Shown in pieces: positions 49,564 through 60,400 of a stretch of 64,000 nt of DNA. The notes under the pieces were generated by a model that was given only the letters and a program-made list of their open reading frames with translations, searched no databases and was not told the origin of the DNA. Origin of the DNA: Jacaranda mimosifolia (lineage: Eukaryota > Streptophyta > Magnoliopsida > Lamiales > Bignoniaceae); the NCBI GenBank assembly GCA_018894105.1, contig CM032129.1, forward strand, positions 29,157,468 through 29,221,467. Direction: 5' to 3'. Every line of letters begins with the position of its first letter. Position 1 is the stretch's first letter. A program made the position numbers and the translations under genes.

Positions 49564-51899
49564 GAAAACCTTCCAACACATAAGTTAATGGGGTTGAAGA
49601 AATTAGATTAATAAAACAACAAATTAATAACAAACATGTCTTTGAAATTATACTAGAATTGAAATAATAAACCGACATATTAATAACAAGCATGTCGAGT
49701 TGTTAATTGATTGAATGACATTGCATTTAAACATATAAATATGAGATTTAGGATTTAAATGATAATGCACTCTTGATTTGTGTGTGTGTAAATAAAAGAA
49801 AATCAATAATAAACATACCTTTGGAATTACATAGATTGGGATATTTATATCCGGTATTGAGATGAAATTTTCCTTTCAAAATTAGGTAACATTTTAGGAT
49901 GATGCCATGTGTTTTCAATCAATAATTGAATGTACGAATGCAATCGAGTCTAATTTACAATTGAGTTGGAGCCACACTAAGGCATACATATTACTTTTAA
50001 ATAGCAAGATAGGGGTAGGATGGTCTTTTTCATAATTTTCTATCAAAATGTTAGTTGGTGAAAGTTAGTAAATAGATATAGAAAACGAACTCGTATCATT
50101 ATTTTGCTTTAAGAAATGGAGTGATTATTTCTTTTTCTTTTTTCTTTTTCACTCCAAATAACAATTTGTTAAATAAAAATAGGTGAAATGTCAACATTTG
50201 CAAAAATTCTGAAAAATTTCCAAAGCTGGAAATTACACTTTTAAGGCAACCATAATAACTCATGCACTTAATTACCTAATATATCCATTAATTAATTTTG
50301 TGATCCTTTTTTAACCCCTCTTTCTTCCTCTAGCCAAAAGGATTTTCTATTAAGGGCAAAAAATTATTAATTTCCTAGTTAATTTTGTACAAGGATTGAA
50401 TCCAAAGGAAAGCATATAGTTCCTTGTCACATCGTTTCTATTATATTCCACTCTTCCTTTTTTTTTTTTTTTTTTCTTTTATTTCAAAATTTGTTGTCAT
50501 GTACTCATCTCTTATATTTTTTATGGGTATTTTTACGAATTAAAGTTATGCTTAATCATTACAAAAAAATTGATTTTCATGAATAAGAAAATTAATTATG
50601 ATTTTTTTTTATGAAAACAACTTATTTGTGGATTTTTATTTACTTTCTTTTAATTATTAATTTTGTAATTTTATATTGTATTATATCATTGAGAATCATC
50701 ACAAATACAAACAACTTATATTTAAACAAAAGTACAATATCATTCAGATGAGCCTATAAAAAAGTGATTTATGCAAACAATTTGAATTTTGACTTTTTCT
50801 AATAGAAAAGAATAGGTAAACCAACTCAGTTAATTGATCAATTTCCAAAATCTTATCAACTAACAACCAAATAAGGATGACCACGTTGTCAACCTTAATC
50901 TTGTTAATCAATTATTGATAACGAATGAACATCAACTGTTTCAATAAAAATCTATAGCATTGAACCTAAAAATTGCTAGATGGTGAATGTAACGTTGTAT
51001 TATTTAAATATAGAAATAAGGCGACCTATGGTTAATTAATTCAATGGCTTTACCCTCACACACACACATATATAATTTTTGAAATTTAAATTATAATTAT
51101 TGATGTTTGTATAAATATACAAATGAGGCTAATTTTTCGAAATTTGTAAATAATCCACACTTACTGAATAAATTATGATAAAAAATGTACTCAAAACCAT
51201 AATTGATTTATTCTAAAATCAATTTTAGCATAAGTAATTATTCCACAAACAACCCTACAACAGTTAGGCCAAACTCAACCATAACTTATCCAATTTCAAG
51301 TCACAAAAGATTCATCAATCAACTAGTGGTTAGTCTAGTTAGTTGGAGGACAAAAATGGAAAAATACAGAGTACAATCATAAGCAACAATTCTCTCCATG
51401 CAAATTTATGAGGCTCGTGCACGGGAAAATAGTTATTTCATAAATTTATGAAATAATTATTACATAAATTTATTTATGAGGGGACCCCCTGTTTTTCTAC
51501 GGTAGTAGGTGTTAGGTTCCATCATTGAACCATCTATGTTTGAATTATTATTGTTATATTATTGTTGTACACTTCTGGTGCTACGTCATTCTTCGGATTT
51601 GTGCATATGTCTAATCAAATTGGGTCGTTATGTTTCACCCTCAAACAGTTAACCTATATTTCAGACATAATCCCATGAAAAGAAATATTTAATTAGCGGG
51701 TTTCTAGTTAAGAAATCAGCAGAGGTCTAACTACTTAATTACATCATTGGCGGACTAATTGGTCCACATGGTTTAAGTTATTTAACTAAATCATAAGTTA
51801 TTGTTTAATGATATGATGTGCTGGAAGGTTTGTGATGCGAGTCGAGGGTTGTTCATGGAGACATGACAGCCAATTGACTCAACAATGGATATTTAATTT
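49564..51899. other. Intergenic DNA with a possible SINE remnant and a perfect palindrome
   Basis: About 49712-49800 repeats the tRNA-like wording of 7487-7636 (ATAAATATGAGATTTAGGAT and a GTGTGT tail). A T run lies near 50458-50475. A perfect 24-bp palindrome with centre near 51444 (half-site TTATTTCATAAA) lies at 51433-51456. CA/TA microsatellite near 51057-51073. No gene seen. Confidence 0.4.
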
Positions 51900-52460
51900 A
51901 GGTAGGAGTAATATATGTTTCAGGAGTGAATGGTGATGTCATTAGTACTATAAGAAAAAAGTGGAGCAAAAATTGATATGTTATCGACCAATAAGTTATT
52001 TTTGATCAGTTAAAGAATTTATGCGTTTATATATAATAGGATTTACACGTGTTGAATAATGAATCTTAATCTAAAATAATAAATATATGGTAGGATCGAT
52101 CACTAAATGATCCAAGTAAAAATCCTTCGATATTTAAATATGTAAAGATAGTTATTTAAAAATTCACAGTAAATTTTTAATTTAACTAAGAGTAAATTAT
52201 GTCTTAAGAGTAAATGGTGTTGTCACTTTAAGAAAAGGTAAAGCAAGTATTAATTTGATCGATATTAATATTGATTGATAAGTCATTTCTGATTAGTTAA
52301 AAAGTTCATATGTTTGTGAATAATAGGGTTCATACTCATCTATTGGATGATGAAAATTAATTAGAATCAATAAACATACGTTAGGATCACTAGATGATCT
52401 AAGCAAGAACTATTTGATACTCAAATAAATGAAGATCGATAAAAAAGTTAAATCCATTCT
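51900..52460. repeat. Diverged tandem duplication, about 284-bp unit, 2 copies
   Basis: The first copy (about 51900-52183) and the second (about 52184-52460) run in the same order. Paired words include GAGTGAATGGTGATGTCA/GAGTAAATGGTGTTGTCA, GATCAGTTAAAGAATTTATG/GATTAGTTAAAAAGTTCATA and ATGATCCAAGTAAAAATCCT/ATGATCTAAGCAAGAACTAT. The step is about 284 bp. Not coding. Divergence suggests an old duplication. Confidence 0.65.
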
Positions 52461-52870
52461 CATAAAAAATTAAACTTAGTATGGTGAAATTCGCACGTTT
52501 GTCACTATGTGATTTGACTGTTATAGGATGAGATGACGTGTGTTTATTAGTCAAGTTTTGGTGCTTTTATGATTTAATCAAATATAGAAGAAGCACAGTT
52601 CAAATGCCAAGTCGTATTTGGGACTAAGTCAAATCGAGTTCGACCCATATACCAAACATGGATCTCAAAATATTTTGTTAATAAATTTAATTGGTGAGGA
52701 TAAGGTTAGTGGCCATGGTTGGTTTTACTTTGTTTTCCACTCGAGTAATGAAGGAAATACTTTGATTTATTTTCAAGAATAATATTCAAAACAGTCACAA
52801 AATATTTCAACAAGATCTCATATTCTAATTTCTCAAGACCAAATATAATAATTACATACATATATATACA
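52461..52870. other. Intergenic DNA up to the Helitron terminus
   Basis: No gene or repeat recognised. Ends in a TA-rich stretch, and the last base before the Helitron end is A, as Helitron insertion between A and T requires. Confidence 0.4.
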
Positions 52871-52902
52871 CTAGAAATAAGGCCACCGCGCATTGCGCGG
52901 TG
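52871..52902 (-). mobile_element. Helitron 3' terminus (hairpin plus CTAG)
   Basis: Read on the - strand, an 8-bp GC stem (GCGCGGTG side and its partner, loop of 3) is followed after 9 bases by CTAG, and the next host base is T. The + strand hairpin reads CACCGCGCATTGCGCGGTG. A short GC hairpin shortly before a CTRR end with A/T target bases is the definition of a plant Helitron 3' end. The strong GC content in an AT-rich setting makes chance unlikely. The element body extends to higher coordinates. Confidence 0.75.
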
Positions 52903-54654
52903 CCGTGCCCGTTTTACTAAATGACTAAATTTATTTTTATTAGTGGTATTTTTTGAAATCTTAGACATGCAAAAAAAATATAATACGATAATTTTTTATT
53001 TAAAATTTCTTCCTGGATGTGTAATTCTATCAAATTATTTCACAAAAAAGTTTTTAAAATTTATCTTAATAACTTTTTATGAGATAAAAAGAATTAAGAA
53101 TGAGAGAAATATAAAATTATCATTAAAATAAAACAAACTATCTGTATAAATATAATAGCATTGTAGCTCAAAATTATACATTAGTAACTTATTTAAACCA
53201 TACATGCCATATTTGTCCTGCATTGTAATCATTCTGATGGTCATAAAAACGTAAAAAAGAAAGAGTTATGCCTGCTAACGATCTAATTCTTTGCGCGTCC
53301 TAATTGTTCAAAGTTAAAAACTTTCTTTTTCAATTGAATTTGGTTCATATTAAAAAACAAATAATCAACACCCATTTAGGTATTACATGTGTAATTATAA
53401 TAAAATTATAATAATGTAAGGCTACTAATAAATGAGTCGTATTGTAAACTAAACTCTAGAAAAGTAGGCAATGTAGAAGACTTTATGAAATGAAGTATAA
53501 AGTAAATAGGAAAAATAGAAGATAGAATTTTACAATAAAAATGAATAGAATTGTGAGACGGTTATCAAATACCAAAAATCAAATAAATCAACTCTATTTT
53601 CAATTTTTTTTTTTAAGCCGGGAGCAAATTTGTATATCATCATCCAAAAGAGCTATATCCATTGGTAATGTTTTGGAAATTATATGGACTCTTTTACAAA
53701 ATACACCAATCTAACCTCCACAAAAAGAAAAAGAGATAACACATTAAATTACACTAACATCAAAGAAATTTCTATCAATAATTTTCAGCCAAAAAAGAAA
53801 AGGAAGCAGCAGCCTCTATTGTAAAAGATAAAAAAAAAAATGATGAGCCAGACCAATTATGTTTTCCTTAGTACAAATGAATGTGCTTCAGACATGTTTA
53901 AATAAGGTGTAAGTTAATTATTATGCAATCCATGTATGATTATCTATGTATAGTACACAGTAGGCTTTTCATGGAGGAAACCCACTGGGTTGAAATACTC
54001 CTCCAATGGCCAACCAACTTTGGGATTTAACAATTTTAATATTTAACTCTTAAAAATAGCAGACAAGGACAGTATAGCAGACAATTTGGTTATACGAATT
54101 TCATTTCTCAATAAAAGAAAATGCTAATGACTTCTTGCTTGCTAGAGTATACAATCTTTTGCTAATGAAAAAGTTGCATTTATTCAGTCCTTTTTCCTCC
54201 AAAATAAACATCAGAACAAGGAAAGCAAACTATACAATGACCATCTAATCAAGCGCTAATAAGATAGCGTCTTGAAGAGAGAAAAGGGCACAAGCAATTG
54301 CTCCTGGGTGAAGACGAGTATAAGTAATAAGGCAGCTAGCACAGCACACCTGGTATAAATCGGAAGAGCCATTTTATTAGATTAGGGTTGTTTATAGAGA
54401 TACCAACCTAAGACTGCTGAGATGATCTCAAAATCCAACATATTCTTAGTTAGATAGGTAGGACATACACAAAAGTATTAGTGTAATGTAGGAATCAACC
54501 CGTGGACACTACAGTAGACAACCAGTTGATAAAGTTAGTCAAAGCCTAACATTTTAGCTATTCATGCTGAAAGCCATTGAAAAAGGGACACAAAAAGGGA
54601 AACGATATTCAAATATACAGTAGCTAGCATATATGTGAGCAGAATCCCAAATGG

Positions 54655-54831
54655 CTAGCAGGTTTGTGCTATGAATTCTTTCTTTAGCCTAGAGCACATA
54701 TCCCTCTCAACTTTGATCCCAGAAATCGCGAGGGCTTCACGGAATTTCTTGGGGGCTACAAACAGCTTCATTGATTTAGAATCAAGAGAAGGGAAACACG
54801 AAAACGATTGCACCAAAAGCAAGGGGTTTTA
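54655..54831 (-). pseudogene. Short unidentified coding-like fragment
   Basis: On the - strand a frame ending at TAG 54657-54655 has coding-like text (KLFVAPKKFREALAISG, then ERDMCSRLKKEF). It could be the terminal exon of a broken gene, perhaps related to the neighbouring PPR piece. I do not recognise the family. No start or acceptor can be confirmed. Confidence 0.3.
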
Positions 54832-54934
54832 GTTAATTTATCCACTTGGGATATGCCTTGTGATGAACTTCTGAAAATAGTATTTAACTGAGAGTCAATT
54901 GCTGTAACCACTTGGATGATCCCACAAATACTCA

Positions 54935-55198
54935 GATCAACAACACTTTGTTGTTGACATCAGAGGTAGCCTCTGTTTCAGCATCATCATATCCATTTGA
55001 AATCTTAGCGTTCATCATCTGCTGTTCTTGTTCCAGATCATAGACCTTATCACTCATACCTTTCTCTCTATATGCATCCATCATTATAGAATAAGTCGTG
55101 AAATCTGGTTGGCATAGCTTATCTTTCATTCTCTTGAAAGCTCTTTCCATCTCCAGTTAATCCTCTGCCCTTGAACAAGCATATATAACTGCGTTAAA
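54935..55198 (-). pseudogene. Pentatricopeptide-repeat (PPR) gene fragment with internal stop
   Basis: On the - strand the frame reads FFNAVIYACSRAED, then TAA, then LEMERAFKRMKDKLCQPDFT and TYSIMMDAYREKGMSDKVYD. These are the end of one PPR repeat and most of another, plus a C-terminal tail up to about 54935. PPR proteins bind organelle RNA; a real one has many repeats. Only about two repeats survive and a stop interrupts them, so this is a broken relic. The 54932-55150 open frame is its 3' part and starts at a Met that follows the stop. Confidence 0.65.
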
Positions 55199-55756
55199 GA
55201 ATGAGGTATTCTCAAGTATCTCCAATTTACCAGCCAATATTTTACACCACTACTTTCACCCAAAATACCAATAGAACTTATTTTTATTTCCACATATACA
55301 AAAATATGAATATTGAAAATGAAAATGAAATCAAACAAGCAATTAAAAAAAATTTCTCATCCTAACAATATTTTTTGTGACAGAGAAAATATTAGGACCA
55401 ATAAATTACCAGTCTTACATTAAAGCAATATTTTTAATCTATAGGTCAACTCTTTTACACACTAATCTAATTAACATATTTTCATTTTCACACAAAAACC
55501 AATAACAAAACAATGATACACATAAATATGTAAAAACCAATAGGTTGACAAAGGAGATGAAACCAAACCAAACAGGGCCAGATGAATTCTTATTACAAAC
55601 GAAAAAAATTTAGAACCTCCAAAGAACTATGAGTAGCAAAACACAAGATGCACGTTGCTTTTGACGGGGGTGATGCATTGCATGCCAATCAAAGCACATG
55701 ATGCTAAACATTGCAGCTAATTCCAGCCAAGTTAGCATAACTGTCTAAAATCTAAC

Positions 55757-56420
55757 CTTGCAATATCCAGGGCAAACTTTATGGCTATTGGCAGCTTTAA
55801 AGCACCTTTTCTTTTCAAGCATGCACCAAAGTCTCCCTGCATAGAGAATTAACTCTATTATAATTATGTAATAAGAATTGGCTACTTGAAGGAAATTAAT
55901 GACATTCTAAAGCTTAACGTCCTCAAAAGAGTTTCCCATACAAAAACAGGTTCTAAAACTAAATTTTCTTTGATAGGATGAGAACAAGATGTTTAATGAC
56001 TTTTGATGCAGCTTAAACAAAATTGGATCAACTATATAAAATCATAACCAGAAAACTAAAATATTTGACATTGAAAGTTTAAAGCAAAACTTAGAGACAC
56101 CTTTGGTAGGTACTCAGTAACAATCATTATTGGAGTACTTTGTGTCACAGCACCAAGAAATTGGACAACATTTGGCTGGCGTATCTTCTGAAGTAGAGCG
56201 AGCTCATCCCTGAACCCCTTTCTGAAAATCAACAGCCCACCCAATAAATAAACAGAATCAATGGTTAGATGTATAAAGAAGAAGATATGGAATCAGAAGA
56301 AGAAAATTTATCTGCCACATATAAACAACCCACACTTTCTCTTTGTCGATGAAAAAATTCTCATCAAGTTTTTTTAACAGCAACCTGAATCCCACGCCAC
56401 GAGGCAATGCAAAATGTCCC
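55757..56420 (-). pseudogene. Kinase gene fragment, integrin-linked/VH1-interacting (Raf-like) type
   Basis: Three exon remnants with intact GT-AG borders lie in order on the - strand: 56420-56330, 56221-56101 and 55836-55757. They read GTFCIASWRGIQVAVKK, then FRDELALLQKIRQPNVVQFL...GAVTQSTPIMIVTEYLPK, then GDFGACLKRKGALKLPIAIK. These are kinase subdomains I-V of the plant ankyrin/ILK-like Raf group. After VAVKK the A run has seven bases where six keep the frame, so the first exon is frameshifted. The catalytic loop and everything after it are absent. Introns being retained shows it was copied from DNA, not from mRNA. Confidence 0.7.
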
Positions 56421-57462
56421 CTGTAGCACATAGTGTAAAAAAGGATAGACTAAAGAAGTAAATAAATTATAGTTAAGTTAGCGCAGCGCCATCTTTCCAC
56501 TTTGATCCTACATTCCTATCAGCATTTTAGTGTACTGGAGGTGTTTATACTAAAAAATCATTCCATCTTATAATTCTGTCACCGTTTTTGCATACTTGTT
56601 CTTCTCTTCTATTGGCTACTCAAAAACTTCCCTCCCAACTTATCTCATCTCATCCAGGAAAGAACTCGGGATCCCATGTCCTATGGCCTAAACATATTAT
56701 TTTCCATCATTCAGTTCAAAGATTTGTTGGAAATATGTGAAAAAAGGGATCAAGTTTTGAACCTGAAAACATCCCCAGGTGGAGAGAGCTTCTTCGGACC
56801 GCTGACCTTCCTTCTCTCAACTCACTTTCTTAATTTCCCATCAGTTTCCATTTCTTGCTGCTACTAAAAAAGAAAAGAACTGAAAAAAGGAAAGGGAGAG
56901 GTTTTTTAATTTTTTTTTGTCTTTTGTTATCATTGTTGTAGCGAACCCCATTATTTATTAAATTTAATAAAAATCAAGGTTAAACCCAATCTATTATCTC
57001 CACCTCAAAGGATTTTTACTGACATACTCAAGGAAAAAAAGTCAAAAAAATCTGATGACAATATTCTTTGGGGCACTAATTAAAAGGGATCAAATGCACT
57101 TTTCAATTTAATAATCAGTCTCTATTTAATTTTTATTAGAACAAACTCCCTAATTTTATTAATTTTTTAGAGATTACTCTATATTCACTTGATTTGACAA
57201 AAATATCCTTAAGTATTATATTTTTCATACATTTTTTCTCACTTCTTTTTCAATCGGATAAGCAAACAGTAAACCCTATCATACACTCATTACCAGAAAT
57301 AGAAAGAACAGAAAAAACGCAACAAGCTGCACGGCGAGAGCCAAAAACCACCAACCCGACAGCTGCATTGTCTTCTTCTCTTTTTATTTTCATCATTTTC
57401 GGGTTTCATCTTCTTCTCAGTTTCTTCCCAATTGCTTCTGAGTTTCTTATATTTTTCCGACA

Positions 57463-60400
57463 ATGTCAACCAGTAGTGAAGCAAGTGTGCTCAATCAAGT
57501 ATTGGGGAGTTGCCGCTACAAAGACTAGCTCCATATAATGTCAATTAAGGATAGTATGGCTTTAATGGATATGTACATTAATCTCGCAAGAAAATAGAGT
57601 GAAATCAAAGCAGAGCACTTCAGTTTGCAATATATAGCTCCACATCAAAGATTATACGTGAGTTTAACTGATGCCGATGATTTCATGAATATGGTCTTAC
57701 TGCATTTGACATTGAAGATGAACATTGTTGACATCCTGGTAAACTGAAAGGATGAATCAAGCAGCAGAGAAAAGAAGAGCAGTGATGTTTTAAGGTAATA
57801 CTTCTACAGAATCTCAACTGTACTACAGTTTGTAAAGTTTTGTACTTTAAGTGTTTTGAAATTACACTTTGTTTATTTGAAAATCTTTCTGTACTTGGAG
57901 CGTTCTAAATTATACTTCATTGCAGTTAACATTGTACATCATCTCACAAAAATTATACTTTATTATGTAAGTTTTATACTTCAAGTGTTCTACTAAAGGA
58001 TTATCTAAAACTGTACTGTAACTTGTAGAGGTTTATACTTGAAGTGTTCCAAATTGTACGTAATCTATACAAAATTATACTTTCTGTTTTCTGAAATTAT
58101 TCATTTAACCGAAACTATACTGAAGTTGCCAGGGTTTTATACTTCAATTGTTCGAAAATTGTACTTCATTTCACACAAATTTGTACTCCAGTTATCTGAA
58201 ATTGTACTTCATTTTACTAAAATTGTACTTTATTATTTAAGTTTTATACTCTATTATTTCACTAAATTTGTACTCTAGTTATCTGAAATTGTACTTCATT
58301 TCACAAAATTTCTACTATTTGATTTTCCAAAGTTATACTTCTATTACTAACGGTTTATACCTAAAGTGTTCAAAAACTTTGCTTCTTTTTATTTAAAATT
58401 GTACTTCAACCTTTTGATATTATACTTTATTTTACACAATTTTTACTTATTTATTGAAGGTCTACATTTTAAGGGTTATATATACCGATTATCCAAAGTA
58501 CACTGCAGTTGCTAGGGCTTTATACTTCAAGAGATTGAAATTGTACTTCACTCTATCTAAAATTATACATTTATTTCATGAAATTATATTTTCTTCTGTA
58601 CTTCATTTTACAGAAACCTATACTCTTTTCATTGAAGTTCTATACTTCAAGTGTTCGAAAATTGTACGTCATTTTATATAAACTTGTACTTCAATTATCT
58701 GAATCTATTATTCGACTATCATATTTTCTATTAATAAATTATCCAATTTGTACTGCAATCACTAAGGTTTTATACTTCAAGTGTTCAAAAATTGTTCTAC
58801 ACTTTACATAAACTGTACTTCTATTTTTTAAAATTATACTTCATTTTATACATCATTTTATATATGTCTGTACTCTTGTCACTGAAATTATATACTTCAG
58901 GTGTTCTGAAATTGTACTTCATGTAAACACCACTCCATTCATTGAAGTTCTATATTTCAAGTGTTCGAAGTTGTACTTCACTTTATCTGAAGTTGTACTT
59001 CATTTTATCTGAACTTGTACTTTAATTTCTAAACCTATTATTTTACTTTTAAGAGTGTAATAATGTATCATCCCAAAATTATACTGCAAGAGCCAAGGTT
59101 TTGTACTTCAGTTGTTCCGAAATTGTACTTTACATTATCAAAAGTTGTACTTCAAATTTCTGAACTTATATTTCAGTTCTTATATAATTTCACATAAATC
59201 TGTATATTCTTTTCATTGAAGTTCTATACTTCTGGTATTCCGAAATTGTACTTCACTTTGTCTAATATTGTAATTCTATTTTTTGAAATCATACTTCATT
59301 TTATACATCATTCTACCCAAACTTGTACTCCATTCATTAAAGTTCTACACTTCAAATGTATGAAGTTGTACTTCATTTTATCTGAACTTGTACTTTAATT
59401 TCTGAACTTATTATTTTACTTTTAAGCGTATAATAATGTATCATCCCAAAATTATATTGCAAGAGTCTAGGTTTTATACTTCAGTTGTTCCGAAATTGTA
59501 CTTCACATTATCGAAAGTTGTACTTCAAATTTCTGAACATATATTTCAGTTCTTACATAATTTCACCTAAATCTGTATATTCTTTTCATTAAAGTTCTAT
59601 ACTTCAGGTATTCCGAAATTGTACTTCACTTTATTAATATTGTACTTCTATTTTCTGAAATCATACTTCATTTTATAAATCATTTTACCGAAATTTGTAT
59701 TCCATTCATGGAAGTTCTATACTTCAAGTTTTTTGAAAATGTACTTAATTTTATCTGAACTTGTACGTCATGATCTAAATCTATTATTTAATTTAGAAGT
59801 GACTACTAATTGATTATCCAAGAACTATACTGCAATGGCTAAAGTTTTATACTTCAGGAGTTCGAAATTGTACTTCACATTATCAAAAGTTGTACTTCGA
59901 ATTTCTGAACTTATATTTCAGTTCTTACATAATTTCACCTAAATTTGTATATTCTTTTCATTAAAGTTCTATACTTCAGGTATTCCAAAATTGTACTTCA
60001 CTTTGTTAATATTGTACTTCTATTTTTTGAAATCATACTTTATTTTATACATCATTCTACCTAAACTTGTACTCCATTCATTAAAGTTCTATACTTCAAA
60101 TGTATGAAGTTGTACTTCATTTTATCTGAACTTGTACTTTAATTATCTGAAACTATTATTTAACTTTTAAGCGTGTACTAATGTATGATCCAAAAATAAT
60201 ACTGCAAGAGCCAAGGTTTTATACTTCAGTTGTTCTGAAATTGTACTTTATATTATCAAAAGTTGTACTTTGAATTTCTGAACTGATATTTCAGCTCTTA
60301 CATAATTTCACCTAAATCTGTATATTCTTTTCATTGAATTTCTATACTTCAGGTATTCCGAAATTGTACTTAACTTTGTCTAATACTTCTATTTTTTGAA

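Larger units (their letters stand above)
52903..57180 (-). mobile_element. Putative body of a non-autonomous Helitron with gene fragments
   Basis: Everything to the right of the 3' terminus belongs to the Helitron until its 5' end. That end is not proven; TCTCTAAAAAATTAATAAAA on the - strand ending at 57176 is one candidate because it starts TC and follows A. No Rep/helicase frame is seen. The interval carries kinase and PPR gene pieces on the - strand. If the 5' end lies closer, the gene pieces could be independent relics. Confidence 0.35.

Noticed and set aside
57194..57538. 114-codon hydrophobic open frame
   Set aside because: Overlaps the transposase N-terminal exon in another frame; low complexity and no known motif.
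58039..59398. Several 60-79 codon frames rich in Leu, Tyr and Lys
   Set aside because: They are translations of the TGTACTT repeat array; the same peptides repeat with the DNA unit and have no domain. Not genes.
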